A DNA stretch of 64,000 nucleotides from Glandiceps talaboti (lineage: Eukaryota > Hemichordata > Enteropneusta > Spengelidae): contig NC_135549.1 in the NCBI RefSeq assembly GCF_964340395.1, positions 8,563,842 through 8,627,841 of the forward strand. The letters are read 5' to 3'. Made by a program: the position numbers and the translations under genes. How positions within the stretch are numbered: the stretch's first letter is position 1; every line of letters starts with the position of its first letter. Positions 24,034-29,560 of the stretch are shown here, piece after piece. The notes under the pieces are model-generated. The model saw only the letters and a program-made list of their open reading frames with translations. It was not told the origin of the DNA and searched no databases.

Positions 24034-26302
24034 ACCTGACTGTAAGTGTGTATTGAGACACTGCACCAGGATTGTCGGCTTCTAGTATACCTCTGGTAGT
24101 GACAACACCTGATGATGGGTTGATTAGAAACTTGAATGCGCCACCTGGACTTTGATTGATGATTGAAAAGGTAATAGCGTCGCTGTCCTCATCCGCAACG
24201 ACAACCGTGTGTACTATTGTATTAATTGCGGCGTCTTCGTCAACATAGAGTGTGTCGGCACCATTAGGTAGATTTATAAATACAGGGTCGTCATTCTCAT
24301 CTTCTATAATGATGGTAAGAGTTACACTGTCTTTCGAATTTGGGTCGGTTCCGTCCCAAACTTCAACTAAAACTTTCTGTTGTGAGCTCTGTTCATAATC
24401 CAAACTTTCGACCCCAGTATACAACTGTGAAAAGAGTAGACTTGTCTGAATTGCAGTCTTATACTTTTTCATACCGAATGTCAATTCATTCATAAATCTA
24501 ACAAGAAATAATATACCTAATTAAGACATGCGTGCGCATCGTAGAGGTTCTTGTGATGCCGAACTTAACCTATTGACCTAGGGTCTGGGACTTTATAGTA
24601 CAATCATTCATTATAAATTCACCAACCCAATTGAGACAAAATTGATATTGTAACAATGCATGATCAATTGCAAATCTCCGAAGAAGACACAGAACCCCTC
24701 AAATATTTTACTTGCATGTGAATGAATTGTCGATATTATTTGGATAGTCTGCATTGAAGAAACCTTGCAAGTTATTATATGGGGTCATGACACTTGAATG
24801 GAGTTGCTATGTATTAAATATTTTGAGCTCTACAGTAATATACACTCCTTGCCATAAAGGATTTACATGTATTAGCATAATAGCATAAACCACGTGATTT
24901 TCGTCACGGAGTTGAAAAGTCATGAAGGTTTTCACATCCAAGAACGCATGCTATTCCCATGCAAGAAGTATACGTCGAATGAACAAATGCAGTTTTACGA
25001 ATCATTTATTTTCTCTCACTCGAATGAAAATGCGCATGCGTACACCATACACAAGTTGCTGTCGTGCATAACAACAGGGTCGTAGCATGTGAACATAAGG
25101 TTAGGGTAACAAATATAGTATTTGTCCAATATAAAAATAAAAAGTTGATGAATGCAAATATGATTTACGAATATAAAAATGATTAGAATATTGAAAATCA
25201 CAAAGTAATACTTGTGTATATTTCGTTTCTGCTATATGGATTTGCCTGTAAATGTGATTCAAAAAAAATAGGCAATATACTATAAAGTGTCTGTGAAATG
25301 CAAGATTTTAACATTTGATAATTGCTCCTGAAGGTCAAGGTCTCAAAAGAGAGATTGCACTTGATAATATGGGAGTAGACACTTGAATGGCGTCTCTGTA
25401 TATTGAAAGTTTTTGAGTTATTGGGTAACTATTGATTTGTAACTACAAATATATGTATGACCGCCAGTCGATCAATTTTGCACATGTCGCAAAACAAAGT
25501 GACATGCATATGTCCCGTATGACATATCATCTTTGTAACAGGTTTGATTGAAATTGGAAATTGCATGTCAAAGAAATGACGTATTACTGACGGACGGACG
25601 GGCATGCGAATGTACGGACAAATGAACGGAGCCCATTGTATAAGATTTACTTAGTCTCCCCTTCGCAGGACTAAAAATCGAGACCCTACCGATGCGTCGT
25701 CTTCCTTAGCATAGAAAGCATCCACAGGTCCAGGACTTGCCGATACAACTCTAGCTCTGCATATTGGTAAACTTGGTGTAAAAGATGACCACCCTACTGC
25801 AATTGGTGTGTTAGGAGCCGAGTTTTCTCGAACAGGAAAAGTTGTAGATGTGTAGGTCAAGGAACAGGGAGCTGGTGTAACCTGACCTGCAGACAGAATG
25901 AAATAACATATTTGGATAGTGCCTTATGCGAGCTGATATAATTAATATACCCTCATGTTTCACTTTCTTTCAAGTTGCCATTTTGAAACGTTTTCAGAAG
26001 GTATCGTGAGTTTGCGTTTTCAAGATGACGTGACGTTAGTACACTGCTAGCTTACATTTAATAACGTACACTGAAGGACAATGAGACAAATTCGAATTCA
26101 TTAATGTCATTATATGTAAAACAAATATTTCACCAAATGCCTTGTCGATTCTTGTTATTTAACAATGACCTTCTGTAGGTGAGACGTTTGCCACTATGAT
26201 TATTTTATCTGTCACTGTGTATTTAACACAGGGCATTTCGATTTCTCTGAAAGGTAGGGTAAAGACTTCGAACATAACACGATCCCACTCATTTATTCTA
26301 AA
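292..26302 (-). CDS. Gene M: giant non-classical cadherin, 22 exons in window (partial at both ends)
   Basis: The joined exons give one open frame of about 3,640 codons; all 21 internal junctions keep frame with GT-AG sites. About 32 EC linkers of DxNDN or xVNEx type can be read, with xEN or xED, DxD, LDxE and xDxG motifs between them. Such proteins are single-pass surface molecules that use calcium-rigidified EC chains for adhesion (Fat, Dachsous, Cdh23 families). No membrane segment is present in the window; the last visible exon ends in a GT donor, so the gene continues to the left of position 1. The 5' end is also incomplete: the first exon found starts in phase 0, and no signal peptide or preceding exon was recognised on this strand up to 36 kb. 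The 5' half is cut into small exons while two distal exons exceed 2 kb. It is colinear with gene P. The orthology class (Fat, Dachsous or Cdh23-like) is not decided here. Confidence 0.9.
2120..2373 (-). CDS. Gene M exon 21: EC repeat segment
   Basis: 254 nt, phase 2 to 1. It encodes YNMVVKVSDRGDPAL, VEDLNDNPPKCKES, VREDFKLGMSALVV and TYRIISGNDG. The donor is G|GTAAGA. The intron to exon 22 (1604-2119) contains four copies of AATTGACATA near 1900-1990 and nothing else of note. Confidence 0.9.
3044..5756 (-). CDS. Gene M exon 20: 2.7-kb exon with seven complete EC repeats
   Basis: 2,713 nt, 904 codons, phase 1 to 2. Eight linkers are visible: VQDDNDNKPFC, VQGVNEFPPMY, VDDINDQTPYF, ILPVNEEPPTF, VLDTNDNAPIF, VKPINQDAPVF, ITDVNDNDPIC and LIDVNDNEPII. 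The first EC has the Cys pair (KPFC with KPICSDLD). DRE or LDYE-type motifs are regular. The acceptor is GATTTCAG, which removes an in-frame run of ORF extending upstream to 5844. The donor is AAG|GTATAG. Confidence 0.95.
6703..6825 (-). CDS. Gene M exon 19: EC linker and A-B strands
   Basis: 123 nt, phase 1 to 1. It encodes VNEFKPQFSQNPINA, ASENLNIGATIVTL and SAFDDDFGKDG. The acceptor is TATTGCAG and the donor G|GTGAGT. It joins cleanly to exon 20, giving DDDFGKDGDLTFSIV. Confidence 0.9.
7532..7966. repeat. Foldback repeat: one inverted arm facing three 44-bp direct copies
   Basis: A 43-bp arm at 7532-7574 reads GGCATTACAGCTAAAATGAT and onward. Its reverse complement appears three times in tandem at 7840-7883, 7884-7927 and 7928-7966, with few mismatches. 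This layout suits a palindromic MITE whose right arm was amplified. It lies in the intron between gene M exons 18 and 19. Confidence 0.85.
8178..8225. repeat. C-rich tract (G-rich on the transcribed minus strand)
   Basis: Runs of 5-11 C separated by A, GACAAAACG or GCA. On the gene M sense strand this gives four or more G-runs, about 100 nt downstream of the exon 18 donor, so a G-quadruplex in the pre-mRNA is possible. Confidence 0.7.
8324..10372 (-). CDS. Gene M exon 18: large exon with five complete EC repeats and two partial ones
   Basis: 2,049 nt, 683 codons, phase 1 to 1. Linkers in order are VLAVNEFPPAF, ITDENDNKPVC, VTPVNEFYPVL, VVSSDNNPPEF, VTYTNDYAPQF and VLDINDEGPGC. LDRE, LDYE and LDAE and ATDxD motifs recur, so most EC junctions should bind calcium. 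Two EC repeats have the Cys pair (KPVC with GAGCSDTD, GPGC with SISCDD). It ends VYANILG at the donor G|GTGGGT. Confidence 0.95.
10373..11160. other. Intron of gene M with ATTC and poly-C low-complexity DNA
   Basis: An (ATTC)n-like run lies at about 10440-10503 and two poly-C blocks at 10552-10562 and 10576-10586. The rest is AT-rich with nothing coding. Confidence 0.7.
11161..11267 (-). CDS. Gene M exon 17: short EC exon
   Basis: 107 nt, phase 2 to 1. It encodes VNIPEDPFSTSISYE, EATDADDGDNAV and LYVITG. The acceptor is CTTTTCAG and the donor G|GTAAAT. It begins an EC that is completed in the next exon. Confidence 0.9.
11268..11708. other. Intron of gene M, nothing recognised
   Basis: This intron separates exons 16 and 17. 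I see no repeat, RNA gene or coding motif in it. Confidence 0.5.
11709..12024 (-). CDS. Gene M exon 16: one EC repeat
   Basis: 316 nt, phase 1 to 2. It encodes NVDEDIQVDSTVGTV, TATDPDSSDNEHGI, LDYETATIHIITV, DASDSSNTV and VQDVNDNPPVF. CNCPQF replaces the usual NxxGxF stretch, giving two closely spaced Cys. The donor is AG|GTAGGG. Confidence 0.92.
12168..12953 (-). CDS. Gene M exon 15: about three EC repeats
   Basis: 786 nt, phase 1 to 1. Linkers are VQPLNEHSPAF, VEDLNDFIPQC and IQPVNEEAPEF. It has LDYEANANHQYKLEL, DEELPIGSLVVDC, DFETAPSSMIYTL and DEDTTVDVIALDCSDDD. Two of its EC repeats carry the Cys pair (near the linker and before DxD). The acceptor is TTTGTTAG and the donor G|GTGAGA. Confidence 0.93.
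13131..13640. repeat. 43-bp minisatellite, about 11 copies
   Basis: The unit is close to TTAACTTATGTCCTGTATGT followed by GTAATGTTGTGTGTCATTAAA. The middle copies (about 13430-13560) are almost identical; the outer ones are degenerate. It lies in the 12954-15116 intron of gene M. Confidence 0.9.
14267..14305. repeat. Perfect 17-bp hairpin with a 5-nt loop
   Basis: TACCATCACTTGCAATT, loop GACTA, then the exact reverse complement. It is in the 12954-15116 intron. The stem is too short for a microRNA precursor; a short palindromic element end is possible. No function can be stated. Confidence 0.8.
15117..15275 (-). CDS. Gene M exon 14: EC segment with extra cysteines
   Basis: 159 nt, phase 1 to 1. 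It encodes AFIAVAASDLMCSDPD, LGVNGELEYIL, GEPFVCNPANGEV and ends VQLN. The Cys directly before SDPD is the recurrent B-strand Cys. An additional Cys (FVC) stands where the usual FxID is found. The acceptor is TTTACAG. Confidence 0.88.
15276..16985. other. Introns around exon 13, nothing coding
   Basis: Regions 15276-16016 and 16257-16985. A 20-nt motif, TTCGGGTAAAAGATAAAAC near 16861, is shared with the SINE-like element at 17286-17530 and may be a fragment of it. Confidence 0.55.
16017..16256 (-). CDS. Gene M exon 13: EC body and NDN linker
   Basis: 240 nt, phase 1 to 1. It encodes FALDPLSGKLNLI, LDRETVDNYELIV, VDGGGESATATLTL and VDDVNDNTPEC. The acceptor is CCTTCAG and the donor C|GTAAGT. 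The 16257-16985 intron carries nothing coding that I can see. Confidence 0.92.
16986..17249 (-). CDS. Gene M exon 12: EC repeat segment
   Basis: 264 nt, phase 1 to 1. It encodes AMDYEVESHPVYPIEI, VTDPVSSDSV, linker LPSNDNLPVF, IPEDTMVDTELF and ASDDDKAPHDI. The donor is G|GTCAGT. It pairs with gene P 63480-63740 (261 nt), the last exon visible there. Confidence 0.9.
17286..17530 (+). mobile_element. tRNA-derived SINE-like element in a gene M intron
   Basis: The head GTCGGTGGCCGAGGGGTTAA matches the A-box region of a tRNA-Leu/Ser-type promoter. A degenerate B box follows about 40 nt later (TCAGGATTTGATT). Downstream is CCCCGGGTACTTTGGGTTCG, and the end is AT-rich (AATAAATGAATAAAC). It lies antisense to gene M. 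Copy number in the genome is unknown. Confidence 0.5.
17807..17909 (-). CDS. Gene M exon 11: short EC exon
   Basis: 103 nt, phase 0 to 1. It encodes VTKVNCTYADGSLTY and VDTSGVVTLAA. The Cys before the degenerate DxD site is the second half of the Cys pair begun in exon 10. The acceptor is CTCACTAG. It pairs with gene P 63109-63226 (118 nt). Confidence 0.88.
18312..18574 (-). CDS. Gene M exon 10: EC body with a Cys linker
   Basis: 263 nt, phase 1 to 0. It encodes DGDINDNFKIDPASGEV, MIDYELSGDTIVLTI, AEDKGVNPTRSAS and VTDKPGDGVIICIP, then EISEEFTTAANAP. The Cys after the linker matches the paired-Cys pattern. It pairs with gene P 61941-62191 (251 nt). Confidence 0.9.
19221..19317 (-). CDS. Gene M exon 9: short EC exon
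   Basis: 97 nt, phase 0 to 1. It encodes TEEEQPVGTTVFTI, ATDDDFGSQGEV and VHSIIG. Gene P has an exon of exactly 97 nt with the same phases at 61246-61342. The donor is G|GTGAGT. Confidence 0.9.
19587..19897. repeat. 155-bp tandem duplication, two copies
   Basis: 19587-19741 and 19742-19897 match at every position I compared (TGTAGAAATTGGGAATAACA through GCGATCATAAATTATT). This implies a very recent duplication in the intron between gene M exons 8 and 9. Confidence 0.92.
20102..20673 (-). CDS. Gene M exon 8: nearly two EC repeats
   Basis: 572 nt, phase 1 to 0. It begins RGMNIFDIGVANGDI, has LDYETQQTYTL, linker VLDVNDNPPTL, VKEDDTAGTLLAAF, DDPDSDD and linker VDPVNDYDPVF, and ends APVM at the donor GTAAGT. 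It pairs with gene P exon 60437-60972 (536 nt). Confidence 0.92.
21153..21318 (-). CDS. Gene M exon 7: EC linker and first strands
   Basis: 166 nt, phase 0 to 1. It encodes VLGVNEFTPSFPDG, VDVSEDESVGATIY, NTQDDDRLDDGL and HEILSSN. The acceptor is TTTACAG and the donor C|GTAAGT. It pairs with gene P exon 59768-59942 (175 nt). Confidence 0.9.
21319..22239. other. Intron of gene M with paired GGTCA-rich direct repeats
   Basis: Two related blocks lie at about 21495-21533 and 21613-21652, each with AGGTCA-type hexamers (GGTCAAGGTCAAAGATCA and GGTCAGGGTCAAAGGTCA) and a shared tail of the form ATTAGASAGCT. They could be nuclear-receptor half-sites or just part of a transposon. No coding exon fits here; ORFs at 21569-21914 on both strands lack splice or domain support. 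Confidence 0.5.
22240..22478 (-). CDS. Gene M exon 6: EC repeat segment
   Basis: 239 nt, phase 1 to 0. It encodes ATVIDLTITDEDYGDTL, GVLDYEAITKPSDIY and TVEAIDSGGLTNTAVV, that is the DxD, LDYE and xDxG strands of one EC. The donor is AAG|GTGAGT. It pairs with gene P exon 58998-59227 (230 nt). Confidence 0.9.
22655..22888 (-). CDS. Gene M exon 5: EC repeat segment
   Basis: 234 nt, phase 1 to 1. It encodes AGSSGFTVATDGVIKT, TVTDEGSNTGTTSI, linker VNPVNEYPPEF and IYENSGSG. The acceptor is CTCTCTAG and the donor G|GTAAGTA. It pairs with gene P exon 57906-58145 (240 nt). Confidence 0.9.
23060..23571 (-). repeat. Minisatellite made of an exon end plus its 5' splice site
   Basis: Units of about 58-60 bp copy the last 45 nt or so of gene M exon 4 and its GTAAGT donor. 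Donor-like ACTTAC (plus strand) stands at 23102, 23151, 23209, 23328, 23388, 23446 and 23508, with a broken copy near 23267; the true donor is at 23566-23571. Units translate as NDRDSGDTFTYSLSG, against NDQDTGDTFRYTLNG in the exon. Each copy meets TAG right after GTAAG, so it is not continuous coding. Confidence 0.93.
23572..23783 (-). CDS. Gene M exon 4: EC repeat segment
   Basis: 212 nt, phase 2 to 1. It encodes ASDGRTAITETMTI, linker RETFDERPTF, IGEIDEDAAFQT and ends DQDTGDTFRYTLNG at the donor G|GTAAGT. The last 45 nt or so of this exon and its donor are the parent of the minisatellite in the following intron. It is the counterpart of gene P exon 57322-57536 (215 nt). Confidence 0.88.
23890..24035. 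repeat. CT/GA microsatellite starting at a splice donor
   Basis: (CT)n with CC interruptions. On the gene M strand it reads CAG|GTGAGAGAGAG and onward, so the repeat grows out of the exon 3 donor itself. Confidence 0.97.
24036..24424 (-). CDS. Gene M exon 3: end of module plus first canonical EC
   Basis: 389 nt, phase 0 to 2. It begins LYTGVESLDYE, passes the linker IIEDENDDPVF and carries DEDAAINTIVHT and ADEDSDAITF. It aligns with gene P exon 56354-56715 (362 nt, same phases). The donor is CAG|GTGAGAGAG and runs directly into a GA/CT microsatellite. Confidence 0.88.
24425..25689. mobile_element. Intron with two related dispersed-repeat fragments
   Basis: The segments at about 24765-24840 and 25360-25440 share GACACTTGAATGGNGT, TATTAAATATTTTGAG-like and flanking text. 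The second continues through GACGGACGGACGGGC (25583) to TTAGTCTCCCCTTCGCAGGA (25651), ending 5 nt from the exon 2 donor. This composition is typical of short non-autonomous elements in marine invertebrates; the family is not identified. Confidence 0.45.
25690..25886 (-). CDS. Gene M exon 2: front exon of a cysteine-bearing cadherin-like module
   Basis: 197 nt, phase 1 to 0. It encodes APCSLTYTSTTF, VRENSAPNTPI and SASPGPVDAFYAKEDDAS. This is the same pattern as the front exons of gene P: Cys at the start, xEN, PGP, then F-x-x near the end. A second Cys (LPIC) is present here, whereas the following exon lacks the usual back-exon Cys, so the disulfide partner may have shifted. The donor TCG|GTAGGG lies next to a dispersed repeat that fills the following intron. 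Confidence 0.8.
26170..26302 (-). CDS. Gene M exon 1 of those found: back exon of an N-terminal cadherin-like module
   Basis: 133 nt, phase 0 to phase 1, the same length and phases as the back exons of the gene P modules. It encodes FRINEWDRV and IEMPCVKYTVTD and ends near ANVSPTEG; the single Cys sits at the position of the invariant back-exon Cys of gene P. The acceptor is TTTCAG. The donor is G|GTCATTG, a poor match to GTRAGT, so this exon is less certain than the rest. The matching front exon upstream was not found. The next intron (25887-26169) holds nothing I recognise. Confidence 0.6.
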
Positions 26303-26635
26303 CTGAAACAAGTCTAAAACTAACGACAGAGATGAAATTATAGACACTTAAAACAGTATTTCGACTAAATATGTCTTTATTTTGTATGCACTCCCAATAT
26401 AATCTATTGTGGCAGAATATAAGGATTTGTGTGAAAATATCATTAGCAGGCAAATATTTCAGCTCAGGAATCAAATTTGACCAGATGTATACTGACTGCC
26501 TCAAGAAAAGGAAATCCCTGTTTCTTATGGTTTCTCGTCGTGTATTGCCAGTACATGTACTTCGAAGGGTGGAAAATACAGCGCCCTCATTTGACTGAAC
26601 CAGAAACTATCACAAGACTATTCGCGCTATTGTTA
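26303..26635. other. Region upstream of the first gene M exon found; nothing recognised
   Basis: A front exon like those of gene P is expected upstream of 26302, but none of the reading frames here shows Cys-x-[IL]-x-[WY] or xENxx motifs. The ORFs in this stretch on both strands look random. Confidence 0.4.
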
Positions 26636-26890
26636 TATTTATTTATTTATTTATTTATTCAGGTAAACCAACGGGCATAAAGCCCATTTACAGGCACCTT
26701 TAAAAACAAATAAGGAAAAACAAGCACTAAAAAGATAAAACAAGGGGTAGCAATAACAGAAGTGACATGACATAAAAGGCAAACACAGAAATAAAAACAA
26801 CAAAACAGGAAAAATTATTAAAAACACGCAGCCTGAAGCACACGCCGAAAGGCGGAAACAGGACTAAATAAATCTATGTTTGGATTTGCT
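26636..26890 (-). mobile_element. Probable non-LTR retrotransposon 3' end
   Basis: On the minus strand the sequence ends GGGCTTTATGCCCGTTGGTT followed by TACCTG and (AATA)n, a typical LINE or SINE 3' tail. The upstream part is T-rich and non-coding. No reverse transcriptase motif is present, so this is a truncated copy. Confidence 0.4.
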
Positions 26891-28772
26891 TTAAAAGGAA
26901 CACTTATTCCTGTTTAAATCCTGCTACAATTTTGATATAAATGACTAAAAAATACACACAAGGGTAGCAGGGCGAACGCACTCTAGTAAAATTATATGGT
27001 GCTCGTTGGCGCAATGATAATGTCCCGAATAAGAAGGATTTTATAGTTACAAATACTGGTACACATGTAGTTACCGGAAAACTAAGTTGTAAATGAACAG
27101 TACCATGGTGTGGTTAAAAGTATATCTGGAGTTCACCGTTGGTGACCTTGCATATTGAATTGTTGTTAGCCCAAACAGCTCTAGGTTGTATGGAAATAAT
27201 GATGATAAACATTTATGAAACTCCCATCTAGAGATTCAAATTATGCAAATTAAACATATTATGCAAATTAATTATGAATATGTATGTCATATCTATTATG
27301 TATAAAGACGTGCATCATGATATTCTGAATAACAAAGTTAGCATTGATGATCATGCCCTATTTGCCAAAATCAATATACTGAATTATGCAAATCAGTCTT
27401 GAAATACATTGTATGCTAGTCACCCTTATCGTATGTACGGGAGATATGTGCACCTGATTGCCAAGGTGCTATTAAATCATACACAAAAATGTATAACATT
27501 GACTGCCATCATGATCATATCATTGTGATGTGACTTTGTCATTGATTGCGTTACTATAACCAAAACTTATCCATCAACTTGGAAATACCACGGGTCATAG
27601 CTTGAATTGTCAATTGACAGGGACAGGTCAAAGTACCATGGAGTGTCGGCGGCCGAGCAGTTCGCTCGTGTGTTTCTTATCACTGCATGTGGTAAGGGTT
27701 CGATCCCGCCAAGAGTCGGTTGGGTTTGACTAAAGATTTCCCAGATCCGTATGTGCTCAATATGAACCTACCGAAGATCGCAAGTTTTTCTCTCCTCGGT
27801 GGAACAGTGAGCAAAAGTTGTCACTCGAAATCTGTGTTTTCATTTTGTCAATCGACCCCTTACAATAACCCAATAGTCAAGTCCTATTTTTTAGTCTTTA
27901 ACGAGAAAAACACATCGCGATCGGCAAAGAAAACGAATTTGCTGTGTAAACAACACGTATGAAAACTTTACAAACCACAAGCCCAATAAAACCAATTTGA
28001 GACGATGCCATGATTCCCAGTGTACTCTCAATTTAATACTGCAAACTGTTCGGATATTTTAAGGATAGTTTTGTTTCATTGTTCATTTGTTAAACTTTTC
28101 TACCAACTTCTTTCCGGTAGTAAGTTTTAAATATACCGGTATATATATTTGTATTTGACTCCGCCCCAACAACCTACGTGCGATGGTAGGAATAAGTATA
28201 GAACAAAGAGAAAACATGATGAAATGATTACTTGACTCTTGGTGGTTAACCTTACATACTTAGCATAGAGAACTTACCATGTAAGATCAGATTAACTGTT
28301 CATTACCACGTCAACGGTAGCTGAATCTATCAAATTTATATGAACAAAATTAAATCCATACTGTTAGGATTCTGACAGCCCTTCTCAACCAATCTGATTG
28401 ACGTCATTTTGAACAATCACGAATCAGTCTTTTCCCTATTGAACAATCACATTATTTCCTTAGTAACCAATCATAAGTAGATCATTAACAAGTTCGCGGT
28501 AATACGTATGGATTGCTGGGGATTCTATATTAAACTGATGAATATGCAGGAGTTTATCAATAACCAATAAAAGTGTACGTAGGTGCTTTAGTATGTGGTT
28601 GTGCAGTCGTCAATCATTCCAGAACTTCTTCGAAAACAATTTCCCATACAAACTATCTTCAAAAATTCACTCGATAAACGCTAAATATGTAAAGTCTCCA
28701 TAAACGCTGAGTGTGTGTTCTAAGATTTGTTTATATTTCTAATGTATTGGTAGCTTCCGCAGCAAATAACCC
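26891..28772. other. Intergenic DNA
   Basis: Apart from the SINE head at 27641 I see only AT-rich sequence. Short ORFs (for example near 27720-27962) have no domain signature. Confidence 0.5.
27641..27720 (+). mobile_element. tRNA-derived SINE head (A and B boxes)
   Basis: GTCGGCGGCCGAGCAGTTCG (A-box region) and GGTTCGATCCC (perfect B box at 27697-27707) are about 40 nt apart, as in tRNA-Leu/Ser. The arms do not pair as a clean cloverleaf and no acceptor stem is seen, so it is a SINE head rather than a tRNA gene. Confidence 0.5.
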
Positions 28773-29560
28773 ATCGGCCAGTATTACTACTTTGCGGGCA
28801 GTAACTCGGTATTACTACTTAGGGCAGCATCCCTGTATTACTACTTTGGGGAAGGTAACCCAGTATCACTACTTTGCGGACAGTACTTCTTTTGGGACAG
28901 TAATCCAATATTACTACTTGTGACAGTAACCCAATATTACTACTTGGGGTAGTATCCCAGTATTATTACTTGGGACAGTAACCCAATATTACTATTTGGG
29001 ACATAAACTCAATATCACTACTTTGCGGACAGTACTACTTTGAGGACAGTAACCCAATATTACTACTTGAGTTAGTAACCCAGTATTTCTACTTTGGGGA
29101 CAGTAACCCAGTATTACTACATGGGGCAGTATCTTAGTATTACTACTTTGGGGACAGTAACCCAATATTACTACATGGGGCAGTATCTCAGTATTACTAC
29201 TTTGGATACCCTAACCCAGTATTACTACTTTGGGGCAGTATCCCAGTTTTACTACTTTGGAGGCCCTAACCCAGTATTACTACTTTGGGGCAGTATCTTA
29301 GTGTTACTACTTTGGAGGCCCTAACCCAGTATTACTACTTTGGGGCAGTATCCCAGTTTTACTACTTTGGAGGCCCTAACCCAGTATTACTACTTTGGGG
29401 CAGTATCTTAGTGTTACTACTTTGGAGGCCCTAACCCAGTATTACTACTTTGGGGCAGTATCCCAGTATTACTACTTTGGAGGCCCTAACCCAGTATTAC
29501 TACTTTGGGACAGTATCCCAATATTACTACTTTGGAGGCCCTAACCCAGTATTACTACTG
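28773..29560. repeat. 27-28 bp minisatellite with a 55-bp higher-order unit
   Basis: The monomer is close to CAGTATTACTACTTTGGGGC + AGTAACC. From about 29200 onward two monomer types alternate (…GGGGCAGTATCC and …GGAGGCCCTAACC), forming a 55-bp dimer repeated six or more times. The left part is less regular. It is intergenic, between genes M and P. Confidence 0.93.

Noticed and set aside
23818-24085. SLSLSL / RERERE ORFs
   Set aside because: Translation of the CT/GA microsatellite next to the exon 3 donor.
27641-27720. Functional tRNA gene
   Set aside because: A and B boxes are present, but no acceptor stem or clean cloverleaf can be drawn; a SINE head fits better.
29094-29324. Tyr/Gly-rich ORF (QYYYFGG-type)
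   Set aside because: It is the minisatellite read in one frame; there is no start context, splice site or homology support.
28773-29560. CRISPR-like array
   Set aside because: The units are contiguous without unique spacers and the context is a metazoan genome; it is a minisatellite.
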